A stretch of 64,000 bases of DNA, taken from the NCBI RefSeq assembly GCF_039521975.1, contig NZ_BAAACZ010000011.1, forward strand, positions 1 to 64,000, written 5' to 3'. The notes under the pieces were generated by a model. That model was not told the origin of the DNA, did no database searches, and was given only the letters and a program-made list of their open reading frames with translations. The translations under genes and the position numbers were made by a program. Of this stretch, positions 8,896 to 17,308 are shown in pieces. The stretch comes from Alkalibacillus silvisoli. Lineage in GTDB: Bacteria > Bacillota > Bacilli > Bacillales > Alkalibacillaceae. Each line of letters starts with the position of its first letter. Position 1 is the first letter of the stretch.

Positions 8896-9267
8896 TTATG
8901 CATGGTCTTCTTGATACTGTTTTAAATCTTCTTCTACTTTTGCTAACACACGATCAACGCGGTCAAGAACATTGTTAGGGATGTCTTCCTCACCATACTC
9001 AACACCATGTGGATAGTAGTGTTTACCTAATAATGGAGTTAACAATTTAATTAATGCTGAACCTCTGTCAACACTTCCTTCAACTGCAATACCACGTAAC
9101 CTTAAGTAATAAGTAATGTTTTGTTCTGGGGAATTAATTTTTAAATCATATGTGACACGTTCATAGTCCCACTTTTCAGCTAAAACAAAACCATTTTGCT
9201 CTAAAGCGTGTGTTAAAGGTTGTTGTTTTACTTGTGTTCCGTCAATTGAGAACTTTGTTATTTCCAT
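8896..9267 (-). CDS. ylbA: YugN-like family protein (YlbA)
   Basis: This small soluble protein of 123 residues has unknown function. Family marks are WDYERVTYDLKI, YYLRLRGIAVEGSV and LLGKHYYPHGVEY, the pattern shared by YugN-like proteins. Position at the start of the ylb region agrees with YlbA. I prefer the ATG at 9267 because AGAGGTG lies 6 to 8 bases upstream. An upstream in-frame GTG at 9276 would overlap that site. It is transcribed opposite to the ylbD-ylbF-ylbG genes. Confidence 0.75.
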   Translation of the reverse strand: MEITKFSIDGTQVKQQPLTHALEQNGFVLAEKWDYERVTYDLKINSPEQNITYYLRLRGIAVEGSVDRGSALIKLLTPLLGKHYYPHGVEYGEEDIPNNVLDRVDRVLAKVEEDLKQYQEDHA

Positions 9268-9484
9268 CTTGTTCACCTCTTCTAAATTCTTCTTATCAAA
9301 TTCATCATATTATGAAATCGGTAATTTATCAATTATTTCTCCGCAAATATATAAGATGTGTAACAATTTATTCAAATATTACTTTTAAAGCCGGGATTTC
9401 CTAATAATTTTAAATGTCAATGAACTCATTAATAGGTGTGAGCGTATTTTATGATAGAGCATTTATAAAGGGAGGGAACTATCA

Positions 9485-9862
9485 ATGAGTCATATTCGTT
9501 TACCAAAAGAAGTGGAAGACTTTAAGCAATTTGTACAAAATCGTCCAGAATTAGTCGAGCAAGTTAAAAACAAACAATATACTTGGCAACAGTTATATGA
9601 TATTTGGAGTGAAGAGGGACAACAATCAGATTTTTGGGGTCAGTTTGAAAAAAGTCTGGATGAAAAAGCTGGATCTTCTCTTCCGATTAATTCAGATCAA
9701 GTACAGGGGATTGTTAAAAAACTTGCGGATTTAGATGTTGATCAAGTCGAAAAAAACATTAGTCAGCTATCAAAAGCACTTGATCAGATTCAACATTTAA
9801 GCAATCAATTTCAACAACAGAAAAGAAGACCGCCGCGTGGTGGTAATCGTTTTCCATTTTAA
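9485..9862 (+). CDS. ylbD: YlbD family putative coat protein
   Basis: This 125-residue acidic protein carries the YlbD signature VEDFKQFVQNRPELVEQVKNK and WQQLYDIWSEEG near its N-terminus, a central helical part, and a basic proline/arginine tail (RRPPRGGNR). B. subtilis YlbD is a spore coat protein made in the mother cell, so the same role is inferred. GGGAGGG precedes the ATG. In B. subtilis ylbE follows. Here it is missing and ylbF comes next. Confidence 0.8.
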   Translation: MSHIRLPKEVEDFKQFVQNRPELVEQVKNKQYTWQQLYDIWSEEGQQSDFWGQFEKSLDEKAGSSLPINSDQVQGIVKKLADLDVDQVEKNISQLSKALDQIQHLSNQFQQQKRRPPRGGNRFPF

Positions 9863-9870
9863 AACAATCA

Positions 9871-9900
9871 TTGGAAATAGACGTAGTAATTTGATATGAT
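9871..9900 (+). promoter_or_regulatory. Probable SigA promoter for ylbF-ylbG
   Basis: TTGGAA, 18 bases, TATGAT lies directly downstream of ylbD and 21 bases before the ylbF ATG. It would give ylbF vegetative expression independent of the sporulation gene upstream. Confidence 0.5.
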
Positions 9901-9920
9901 ACAAGTATGGAGGTGTATTA

Positions 9921-10367
9921 ATGCTAGCTAATATAGAAGTGATTGAAGTATTAGAACAAGCAGAAAAGCTTGGTGAAATGATCAAACAGTCTGAGGACTA
10001 TGAGGTATATACACAATATAAGGGTAGGTTATATGATGACCCAGAAGCCAATAAGTTAATAACGGACTTTCAAAAAATGAAAGATGATTATGAAGATGTC
10101 CAACGCTTTGGGCGTTATCACCCTGATTACAGTAAGATTATGAAGGAGATTCGACAGCATAAACGTGAAGTAGACCTTCATGATACGGTTGCTGACTTTA
10201 AACAAACTGAAACACAGCTACAAAAACTTTTGGATGACGTATCAGAAATTGTAGCTAAATCCATTAGTCCTAATATTAAAGCACCTAGAGATGGCATAGC
10301 ATTAAAAGATACAGGCGACGGATGTGGTTGCGGTAGTGGTGGTCAGTGTGGTTGCCAAGCGTCTTAG
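9921..10367 (+). CDS. ylbF: YlbF/RicF, subunit of the Y-complex (RicAFT) controlling RNA maturation and development
   Basis: YlbF acts with YmcA and YaaT in the Ric complex, which in B. subtilis promotes RNase Y-dependent RNA processing, competence, biofilm formation and sporulation. The 148-residue protein has the helical YlbF/YmcA domain at about 5-115 (YDDPEANKLITDFQKMKDDYEDVQRFGRYHPDY) and a C-terminal tail with four cysteines, GCGCGSGGQCGC. That tail matches the family's iron-sulphur cluster ligand region. GGAGGTG precedes the ATG. The partner genes ymcA and yaaT are not in this window. Confidence 0.88.
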   Translation: MLANIEVIEVLEQAEKLGEMIKQSEDYEVYTQYKGRLYDDPEANKLITDFQKMKDDYEDVQRFGRYHPDYSKIMKEIRQHKREVDLHDTVADFKQTETQLQKLLDDVSEIVAKSISPNIKAPRDGIALKDTGDGCGCGSGGQCGCQAS

Positions 10368-10389
10368 TTCTTGAATGGAGGAGTAATCG

Positions 10390-10677
10390 ATGTTTACGAA
10401 GCGGCAAGGGATTATTGTGTGGTTTAAACACATTAAACAATTGAAAAAACTACGTCGTTATGGCCATGTTTTATACGCATCAAAACGTCAAAAGTATGCT
10501 GTTATCTACGTTAACCAAGATGAAGTTTCTGAACTTGTTAAAGAAATACAGCGTTTACACTTTGTGAAAGGCGTAGACGTTTCTTATAAACCGTTTATCG
10601 ATACAGCGTACCAAGGCGGAGCTAGTAAGTCTCACGATTTAGATGCAGAAATGGAAAGTTATTATAAAAGTGGATGA
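10390..10677 (+). CDS. ylbG: UPF0298 family protein YlbG
   Basis: This 95-residue soluble protein of unknown function has the full UPF0298 pattern: IIVWFKHIKQLKKLRRYGHVLYASKRQKYAVIYV followed by LHFVKGVDVSYKPFIDTAY. It lies 22 bases after ylbF with GGAGGA as ribosome site, the same pairing as in other Bacillaceae. The conserved neighbourhood hints at a role near YlbF, but no function is established. Confidence 0.88.
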   Translation: MFTKRQGIIVWFKHIKQLKKLRRYGHVLYASKRQKYAVIYVNQDEVSELVKEIQRLHFVKGVDVSYKPFIDTAYQGGASKSHDLDAEMESYYKSG

Positions 10678-10704
10678 TGTAAAGACATCATCCACTTTTA
10701 TTAT
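10667..10704. terminator. Bidirectional terminator between ylbG and the DUF7147-type gene
   Basis: AAAAGTGGATGATGT pairs perfectly with ACATCATCCACTTTT around an AAAG loop. It includes the end of ylbG and reaches the stop of the convergent gene, so it can act in both directions. Confidence 0.85.
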
Positions 10705-11087
10705 ATTGGTGGTAGTAAGTGATTTAACCGTAAGACAGCGGTTAACTGTTGGAAGAATAGTACTTCTTCGTGATAAGTAGTTGAAGGTTGGACATGGATT
10801 TCAATAAGCTCAGTTCCTATTCGTTCACTAAGTTCTTTAAATGCATCATATCTTACATTACTCCTACCTTCCTTCGGTGCTGGAATTCCTTCTAAGCATA
10901 TATAGATTGGTAGGAAGTGACCCGTTGAAGTTGGGTTAAATATGGCTGCAATTGAAGTAACATCTTGTCCATCTTTACATGTATGAAAAGCTAACAAATG
11001 GCGAACGCGGTTTGGCATTGATTCAATTAATGTCAATAATTCATATACATCGCCATATCCTTCACCTAATTTAATAAATCGCTGCAT
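10701..11087 (-). CDS. Small conserved protein, DUF7147-like
   Basis: This is a 128-residue protein beginning MQRFIKLGEGYGDVYELL. Homologues sit between ylbG and rsmD in several Bacillaceae and have sometimes been mislabelled methylthioribose kinase. It is far too short for a kinase and no kinase motif is visible. The start at 11087 is set by AAAGGAGG just upstream; an upstream ATG at 11129 lacks one. Function unknown. The family name is from memory of the neighbourhood and should be checked by profile search. Confidence 0.6.
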   Translation of the reverse strand: MQRFIKLGEGYGDVYELLTLIESMPNRVRHLLAFHTCKDGQDVTSIAAIFNPTSTGHFLPIYICLEGIPAPKEGRSNVRYDAFKELSERIGTELIEIHVQPSTTYHEEVLFFQQLTAVLRLNHLLPPI

Positions 11088-11241
11088 AAGCGGGCCTCCT
11101 TTTTCTCGCATCCATTCATACTTTAGCATGTAAACGAAAATTTGTTAATTAAACATAGTAACTTGTTGTCGGATTTGATAAAATAATAACGAAATAATTG
11201 AGAAGTTTATAATAAACCAACCTTTAAAGGAGAACTAGTAC

Positions 11242-12615
11242 ATGAGGGCTCTGACTAGCATCTTAGTATTCCTTTTTGCAACGAGTACCTTGTTTGGACT
11301 TTATCATTGGTGGTTATATCAGAATACTACTGTAGATTCTAATGAAGCGTCAATTGAAGAAACTGTCGTTATAACAGAGGGTGATCAAAGCTTACAAGTA
11401 AAGCATGAGATGATGGATGTTAAGCCAGGGGTTTATGACATCATTATTCCTGATTCATTTGATCAGTTTACCTGTGAATCTAATAGAGGGTCATGTGAGA
11501 TAGAAGGTGAGCAATTAACAATCCATGATACCAATGATCTAAACATTACATATGAACTCTTAGTTGATGAGCTAATTGATGGTGTTGTCTATTTAGAGGA
11601 ATGGATTGTTGAGTTAAATAAACCAGATACTTCCTTAAAAAGGAACATTCAATTAGCTTTATCGGGGCAAAAAAATGGTAAATGGTTAACATCAATCGAA
11701 CCTATAATAGCAACAGAGCGTGAGGCAATTGATTATTATGAGTGGCATTTTAATAACGAAGAGGTTGCAGCTTTAGTCAAATTTAAAGAGAGCTTTGATT
11801 ATACTTCCGAATTTGGTCAAATTAGAGTACTATCTGATTATGAATTAAATGAACAAGAACTAGAACATTCATTAGAGCTTGTCAGTGATTTAAAGAGGCA
11901 AATTTTAGTCAAAACGGATCAATTAGATGAATTAGTGACTAATCATTTAGTTATTAATGATGATTTAGAAAATGCAGCTCATGATCTGTTTCAAAACTAT
12001 TTTAAAACATTGGTGTCAGAAGAGCCTGAAAGTTGGGTTTTAGAGACACTCACAAGTTATTTTTTAAATTCTGAAGCTGATAATAAGTTAGTTCAAGAGC
12101 TTGAAAATGATTTAACTGAAGAGCAGAAAGAGTTGTTTTATGAGAAAATAACAACAAAAGGAATAGATGACATCGCTTTTATTCAATTTTTAGACGAAAC
12201 TCTTTCTGGTTTAGTTGGATATGATACAAGCTTCTTTTCAGACAATAAAGAAGGCCAGTTCATTCCTTTACATGGTAATGATTCAAGAAGTGTATTAGTC
12301 GGTGAGAGTGAAGAGGATATTTCTCATAAATTAAAACATGATGAGATATATTTTTCTCTAACTGATTTTATGGACGCATTTGAGTTAAGCGGTTTTAAAA
12401 TTGAAGGTAGAGATGAATGGTTTATAGATCATCAAGGAGACCATTACCGTTTTTATTTAAACCGTCATGTATATTCTATTAATGATCAACGTTACTCTGT
12501 TAATGAAGAATCTTGGTTTTCGTATAGAGAAGATGTATACTTTAAAAGCCATTTGCTCGGAAATTTATTTGAGTTAGAAATCAGTATTAGAGATGACAGG
12601 ATTGTGATTGAATAA
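11242..12615 (+). CDS. Unrecognised membrane-anchored extracytoplasmic protein
   Basis: I do not recognise this 457-residue protein. One hydrophobic segment at 4-22 (LTSILVFLFATSTLFGLYHWW) looks like an uncleaved signal anchor, and the rest should face outside. Residues 40-165 look like a beta-rich domain with a lone close Cys pair (FTCESNRGSCEIEG). Residues 210-320 are acidic and helical. The last 90 (IYFSLTDFMDAFELSGFKIEGRDEW through RDDRIVIE) resemble the copper amine oxidase N-terminal-like 'stalk' fold seen in cell wall proteins; this is inference. AAAGGAG precedes the ATG. It stands alone, upstream of rsmD and followed by a hairpin-rich stretch. Confidence 0.7.
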   Translation: MRALTSILVFLFATSTLFGLYHWWLYQNTTVDSNEASIEETVVITEGDQSLQVKHEMMDVKPGVYDIIIPDSFDQFTCESNRGSCEIEGEQLTIHDTNDLNITYELLVDELIDGVVYLEEWIVELNKPDTSLKRNIQLALSGQKNGKWLTSIEPIIATEREAIDYYEWHFNNEEVAALVKFKESFDYTSEFGQIRVLSDYELNEQELEHSLELVSDLKRQILVKTDQLDELVTNHLVINDDLENAAHDLFQNYFKTLVSEEPESWVLETLTSYFLNSEADNKLVQELENDLTEEQKELFYEKITTKGIDDIAFIQFLDETLSGLVGYDTSFFSDNKEGQFIPLHGNDSRSVLVGESEEDISHKLKHDEIYFSLTDFMDAFELSGFKIEGRDEWFIDHQGDHYRFYLNRHVYSINDQRYSVNEESWFSYREDVYFKSHLLGNLFELEISIRDDRIVIE

Positions 12616-12618
12616 AAT

Positions 12619-12761
12619 GGCCCTTTTTCAACGAACTGAAAAAGAGCCAAAGTCTCTTTGCTCTTGCAAAGAGTACAAAAAGGGAGAGGAGAAACCGGAA
12701 GAAGGTCTTATGGGGAATGATAAGACTTCTCCGAATAGAACGGATTTCCTCAATGCCGTTC
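12619..12761 (+). other. Cluster of four hairpins between the unrecognised gene and rsmD
   Basis: The 284-base gap before rsmD holds four successive inverted repeats. They are GGCCCTTTTTCA/TGAAAAAGAGCC (12619-12648), CTCTTTGC/GCAAAGAG (12654-12673), AGAAGGTCTTAT/ATAAGACTTCT (12700-12730) and GAACGG/CCGTTC (12738-12761). Only the first looks like a terminator stem, and none has a T-run on the plus strand. It could be a structured small RNA, an rsmD leader or debris of a mobile element. No coding potential is convincing. Confidence 0.4.
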
Positions 12762-12899
12762 CTAATAGTCATTGTTGCCAAGTGAATATATTTTATACAT
12801 TTTAATATTATTTTTTATCCGTTTTTAAGTTAACTTTTTCTTTATAATTGACCAATCTGGAAATAGTATGGATTAGAAGATAAGTGAGTTGGTGATTGG

Positions 12900-13457
12900 A
12901 TGAGAGTAATTTCAGGTCGTTTAAAAGGAAGACCATTGAAAGCGGTCCCTAACATGAAGACAAGACCGACAACTGATAAAGTAAAAGAGTCTTTATTTCA
13001 TCAAATCGGCCCGTATTTTGATGGAGGGCAAGCTTTAGATTTGTTTGCTGGAAGTGGGAATTTAGGAATTGAAGCAATTAGCCGAGGTGTGGATTCAGTT
13101 GTTTTTGTTGACTTTCAATATCCAGCAATTCAAACGATCAAAGCCAACGTTCAAAGCTTAAACATTGAACATCAAAGTGAAATATACCGAAATGATGCTT
13201 TAAGGGCTGTTAAAGCAGCAGGTAAACATGGAAAACAGTTTGATTATGTTTTCCTAGATCCTCCATACCGAAAAATATCATTTGATAAGATTGTTAACCA
13301 ATTAATTAATGCAGAAGTACTAAAAGACAATGCTTTAATAATTTGTGAACATGACCCCAAAGACACTTTACCGCATGAAATAAAATCGTTCGAAATCATT
13401 AAAGAAGAAACGTATAGTAGTACGATTGCTGTAACGATTTATCGTTTCAATAAATAG
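12900..13457 (+). CDS. rsmD: 16S rRNA (guanine(966)-N(2))-methyltransferase RsmD
   Basis: RsmD methylates G966 (E. coli numbering) of 16S rRNA using S-adenosylmethionine. The 185-residue protein has the family start MRVISGRLKGRPLKAVP, TRPTTDKVKESLF, the SAM-binding motif LDLFAGSGNLGIEAISRG near 47-64 and the catalytic motif DPPY near 120. It is ylbH in the B. subtilis order and sits 13 bases upstream of coaD, as usual. Confidence 0.93.
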   Translation: MRVISGRLKGRPLKAVPNMKTRPTTDKVKESLFHQIGPYFDGGQALDLFAGSGNLGIEAISRGVDSVVFVDFQYPAIQTIKANVQSLNIEHQSEIYRNDALRAVKAAGKHGKQFDYVFLDPPYRKISFDKIVNQLINAEVLKDNALIICEHDPKDTLPHEIKSFEIIKEETYSSTIAVTIYRFNK

Positions 13458-13470
13458 GGGGTATTCAATT

Positions 13471-13962
13471 ATGAATAAAGTTGCAATTTGTCCAGGAAGT
13501 TTTGATCCGATTACAAATGGACATCTAGATATTGTAAGGCGAGGGGCTGAGGTCTTTGATCACGTCATTGTCGCTGTTTTCAATAATCAGTCAAAATCAC
13601 CACTCTTTAATGTAGATGAGCGTTTAGAGTTAATTAATGAGGCAACAAAAGATTTACCCAATGTATCTGTTGATGTTAGTCATGGATTGTTAGTTGACTA
13701 TGCCAAAAAGAAAAATGCTGCTGCTATTTTAAGAGGCTTACGAGCTGTAAGTGACTTTGAATACGAAATGCAAATTACTTCTATGAATCGTCATTTAAAT
13801 GACGAAATTGAAACGTTATTTATGATGACTAATAATAAGTATTCGTTCTTAAGTTCAAGTATGGTTAAAGAAGCGGCACGTTACCATTCTGATGTTTCTG
13901 ATTTAGTTCCACAAGCTGTAGAAGAAGCACTTAAACAAAAATATTTACAAAAAAACAAGTAA
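13471..13962 (+). CDS. coaD: Pantetheine-phosphate adenylyltransferase
   Basis: CoaD makes dephospho-CoA from 4'-phosphopantetheine and ATP, the fourth step of coenzyme A synthesis. The 163-residue protein shows the nucleotidyltransferase motif GSFDPITNGHLDI (TxGH) at the N-terminus, RGLRAVSDFEYE in the middle, and YSFLSSSMVKE, the second nucleotide-binding motif, near 130. Length is normal. AGGGGGT precedes the ATG. Cotranscribed with rsmD and ended by the terminator at 14012. Confidence 0.96.
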   Translation: MNKVAICPGSFDPITNGHLDIVRRGAEVFDHVIVAVFNNQSKSPLFNVDERLELINEATKDLPNVSVDVSHGLLVDYAKKKNAAAILRGLRAVSDFEYEMQITSMNRHLNDEIETLFMMTNNKYSFLSSSMVKEAARYHSDVSDLVPQAVEEALKQKYLQKNK

Positions 13963-14011
13963 CAGTTTTATTGGTATTAATACACGACCTAGGACTATAA
14001 GGTTTGACTCG

Positions 14012-14061
14012 TTTCGGCTAAGTATCGGATAAGAACTCCCGTTACTTAGCCGAAGTTTTTT
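14012..14061 (+). terminator. Terminator of rsmD-coaD
   Basis: TTCGGCTAAGTA at 14012-14023 pairs perfectly with TACTTAGCCGAA at 14043-14054, with a 19-base loop and a following GTTTTTT tract. Confidence 0.82.
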
Positions 14062-14091
14062 ATATAGGATGCCCTGTCATAAATTCCTTCT

Positions 14092-15312
14092 TTAATGAGA
14101 TTTTTGTTTTAATAAAATCACACACGCGATTAGTATAGTACCCATTGTAATCAATGGTCCAAACTGGTGTAACCACTCTAAAGTAATGGTTGAGAAGTTT
14201 TCAGGTTCAGTTTTTGTACTAACTGGAATATCAGATGGTGAAAGAATGGTTCTTTCAACATACAATGGTTTGAATAAAATGCTTACTAATATGACAGCAA
14301 AAAATATGTGAAGTAGTCGACCGATGAAGTATGGTGCAAATCGTATGTCAGTACGAGCTAATATGCTTGCTACTTGAGAATGAATGGATAATCCATTAAA
14401 CGCTAAGATTCCACTAACTAAGATCACTTGAGCTAATAATGTAGCATGGTCTACTTGAGCAATCATTTGTGCACCTAATGTAATCTCAAATACACCACTG
14501 AGTAAGGGTAATGCTAATTCTGTAGGTTGAGATAAGGCTTTTAAGATCTTTTCAATAGACGTTGCAAAAAAGGAAGAAACACCAGTTAAAAATAACAATT
14601 TATTTAAAACGGAAAATAAAATGATAAATCCACCAATCATAACAAGTGTTTGAATCGATGACATGACAGCATCACCTAATATTTTGCCTAAAGGTTCAGA
14701 ATTAGATTTACGGTGGTTGTGTAAGGCAGATAATGCTCGTCCGACTGTAGAGCCGCGAAATCCACGTTCTTGTTTTGTTGTAGTTTCTTCTTTCTTTTCT
14801 GAATGCTTATAAAATCGCATACATAACCCAACTAAAATACATGCTGAGTAGTGACAGACTGCAATCAGTAATCCTATTTTAGGATCGTGAAAAAAACCAA
14901 TTGCTATAGCACCAAATATGAACAGTGGATTAGATGCGTTTGTAAATGCAACGAGGCGTTCTGCTTCTGTTTTTGTAATTACATTCTCTTGTCTTAATCG
15001 GGCTGATATTTTAGCACCCGAAGGATAACCACTAACTAATCCCATCCCCATGACGACTCCACCAGCTCCTGGTACATTAAAGAGTGGTCGCATTAACGGA
15101 TCTAATAATACCCCAATGAACTTAACAACTCCAAATGCTAATAATAATTCAGCAACAATAAAAAATGGTAGAAGGGAAGGGAAAACAATTTCTAACCATA
15201 AGTTTAAACCTCTAATTGAAGCTTCAAATGATTGATCAGGAAAGATAATAATAGCTAAAGCAAGAAAACTAGCAACAGTTGCATATATAATAGAAGTGAT
15301 TATTGATAACAC
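14092..15312 (-). CDS. ylbJ: Sporulation integral membrane protein YlbJ
   Basis: YlbJ is a polytopic membrane protein required for late spore development in B. subtilis and related to nucleoside transporter-like proteins. Of 406 residues, several long hydrophobic helices are visible, with the conserved FPSLLPFFIVAELLLAFGVV, GLVSGYPSGAKI and FNGLSIHSQVASI segments. A hydrophilic insert at about 150-195 is rich in Lys and Glu. The GTG at 15312 follows AGGGGGA by 8 bases; an upstream TTG at 15351 is unsupported. It is transcribed divergently from ylbK. Confidence 0.88.
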   Translation of the reverse strand: MLSIITSIIYATVASFLALAIIIFPDQSFEASIRGLNLWLEIVFPSLLPFFIVAELLLAFGVVKFIGVLLDPLMRPLFNVPGAGGVVMGMGLVSGYPSGAKISARLRQENVITKTEAERLVAFTNASNPLFIFGAIAIGFFHDPKIGLLIAVCHYSACILVGLCMRFYKHSEKKEETTTKQERGFRGSTVGRALSALHNHRKSNSEPLGKILGDAVMSSIQTLVMIGGFIILFSVLNKLLFLTGVSSFFATSIEKILKALSQPTELALPLLSGVFEITLGAQMIAQVDHATLLAQVILVSGILAFNGLSIHSQVASILARTDIRFAPYFIGRLLHIFFAVILVSILFKPLYVERTILSPSDIPVSTKTEPENFSTITLEWLHQFGPLITMGTILIACVILLKQKSH

Positions 15313-15451
15313 AACTTGTCCCCCTAATAACAACAAACTGTACGAATACAATCAAGAGTAGTAAAATAATTATAAATAGATACAAGGAAGTGACTTCCAT
15401 ACTTATATATGAATATGCAAATGCTTCATGGATTAGAAGGGAGTGTTTTAG

Positions 15452-16231
15452 TTGTCACGACCTAAAATTGGTCTTGCATTAGGTTCTGGTGGAGCGAGAG
15501 GTTTTTCCCATTTAGGCATTATTAAAGTCTTAGAAGAACATGATATTCCTATTGATTATATTGCTGGAAGTAGTATGGGAGCTTTAGTTGGAGCATTCTA
15601 TGGAGCAGGTCAAAGAGTAGAGGACTTATATAATCTTGCGTTATCGTTTAGACGAAAGTTCTTTATGGATATTACAGTTCCAAAGATGGGATTAATTCAA
15701 GGGGAGCGGATTAAATCTTATATCCGAATGTTTACATATAATAAAAACCTGGAACAATTTAATATACCCATATCAGTAGTTGCTACAGATATACATAATG
15801 GAGAGAGAGTCGTATTTAAAGAAGGCGATGCAGCTGCAGCAGTTCGAGCAAGCATATCAATCCCAGGTATCTTTGTGCCAGAACGGGTTAATGGTCGTTT
15901 GTTAGTTGATGGTGGGGTTATAGATCGTGTTCCGATTTCAGTTGTCCGTGAAATGGGAGCAGATCTAATTATTGCGGTTGATTGTTCAAAGTTTGAAGAG
16001 AACACAGATATTCTATCGATTTATGATATCATTATGCAAAGCATTGATATTATGCAAGATGATATTACGACCCATCAAATTATGGATGCCGATTTTGTTC
16101 TAAGGCCAGAAGTGTATGAATATAGTTCAAGAAACTATTCGAATATTAAAGAGATTATTGAAAAAGGTGAATCTGAAGCTAAAAAGCACGTTGATATCAT
16201 TAAACAAACGATGGAAGATTGGAAGGAGTAG
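15452..16231 (+). CDS. ylbK: Patatin-like phospholipase family protein YlbK
   Basis: This predicted serine esterase of the patatin/NTE group has 259 residues. The oxyanion motif GSGGARG is at 12-18, the nucleophile elbow GSSMG at about 39-43, and the catalytic Asp in DGGVIDRVP near 155. All three are intact, so it should be active, though the lipid substrate is unknown. The start is a TTG at 15452 behind GAAGGGAGTG. It ends 3 bases before ylbL. Confidence 0.88.
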   Translation: MSRPKIGLALGSGGARGFSHLGIIKVLEEHDIPIDYIAGSSMGALVGAFYGAGQRVEDLYNLALSFRRKFFMDITVPKMGLIQGERIKSYIRMFTYNKNLEQFNIPISVVATDIHNGERVVFKEGDAAAAVRASISIPGIFVPERVNGRLLVDGGVIDRVPISVVREMGADLIIAVDCSKFEENTDILSIYDIIMQSIDIMQDDITTHQIMDADFVLRPEVYEYSSRNYSNIKEIIEKGESEAKKHVDIIKQTMEDWKE

Positions 16232-16234
16232 CAT

Positions 16235-17251
16235 ATGTTTTCGAATAAAAAACAAATTATTTTCTTTATTGTAACGATTGGCCTTGCATTGTTTTTATCC
16301 TATTATCAATTAGATTATTATATATATCAGCCTGGTGAAACAACATCCTTAACATCAGTAGTTGAAATGGAAGATGGGTTTGAAGGTGAAGGGGAACTGC
16401 ATTTAGTAACGGTAAGAGGTGGTCAGGCAACACCTTTATACTATTTATGGGCGCAAATAAGACCGCATTACGATATTGTGGATTTAGAACAAGTTAGACC
16501 CCATGGCATAAGTCAAGAAGAGTACATGGAGGCGCAACTACAATTTATGGAGAGTTCACAAGAAGCGGCAACCGTTGTAGCTTTTGAAGCTGCTGGAGGC
16601 GATATGACGATTAATTATAAGGGAGCCTACATTGCAATGGTCGTTGAAGATATGCCAGCAGATGGTCACTTAGAAATAGGTGATGAAATTATTGCGGTTA
16701 ATGGTGATCTAGTGGCATCTTCAGAAGAAATTATTAATGTAACAGAAGCAATGGAAGTAGGAGATTCAATTGATATTACGTTTATTCGTGATCATGAAGA
16801 AATGACCACGACTTTTGAGCTCGGTCCATTTCCAGATGACCCGGACCGACCAGGAATGGGAGTTTCTCTTGTAACAGACCGTGAAGTTGAGGTAACGCCT
16901 GAAGTTAGATATGATAGTGGTCAAATTGGTGGCCCTAGTGCTGGTTTAATGTTTGCTTTGGAGGTCTATAACCGTTTGACGATGGATGATATTACTAAGG
17001 GAAGGTCGATTGTAGGTAGTGGTGAAATAGATTATGATGGTAATATCTACCGAATTGGTGGAGTCGATAAGAAAGTCGTATCAGCAGATAGAGAAGGTGC
17101 AGATCTATTCTTTGCAGCTAATGAAAATGGTCGTGAAGGTTCGAATTATGAAGAAGCTTTAGCGAAAGCAGAAGAAATCGATACTGATGTAGACGTCATA
17201 CCGGTCGATACGTTTCAAGACGCAATAGATTATTTGAATGAGCTTGATTAA
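16235..17251 (+). CDS. ylbL: Lon-like membrane-anchored PDZ serine protease YlbL
   Basis: The 338-residue protein has an N-terminal membrane anchor (8-26), a PDZ domain at about 125-205 (GAYIAMVVEDMPADGHLEIGDEIIAVNG) and a C-terminal Lon-type protease domain. The catalytic Ser235 lies in GGPSAGLM and the partner lysine at about 280 in GGVDKKVVSA. The family is called YlbL or SepM. In B. subtilis YlbL degrades the SOS division inhibitor YneA, so a similar quality-control role outside the membrane is likely. Confidence 0.9.
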   Translation: MFSNKKQIIFFIVTIGLALFLSYYQLDYYIYQPGETTSLTSVVEMEDGFEGEGELHLVTVRGGQATPLYYLWAQIRPHYDIVDLEQVRPHGISQEEYMEAQLQFMESSQEAATVVAFEAAGGDMTINYKGAYIAMVVEDMPADGHLEIGDEIIAVNGDLVASSEEIINVTEAMEVGDSIDITFIRDHEEMTTTFELGPFPDDPDRPGMGVSLVTDREVEVTPEVRYDSGQIGGPSAGLMFALEVYNRLTMDDITKGRSIVGSGEIDYDGNIYRIGGVDKKVVSADREGADLFFAANENGREGSNYEEALAKAEEIDTDVDVIPVDTFQDAIDYLNELD

Positions 17252-17270
17252 TTGAAATGGATTTTGTGAT

Positions 17271-17306
17271 GCCCCAGTTAAAATTATCCATAACTGGGGC
17301 TATTTA
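17271..17306. terminator. Bidirectional terminator between ylbL and tmcAL
   Basis: GCCCCAGTTA at 17271-17280 pairs perfectly with TAACTGGGGC at 17291-17300, followed by a T-rich stretch. It separates two convergent genes. Confidence 0.85.
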
Positions 17307-17308
17307 TT

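Noticed and set aside
12608..12805. 65-residue open frame after the unknown envelope gene
   Set aside because: It lies over the hairpin cluster, overlaps the end of the previous gene and has no ribosome site or protein-like composition.
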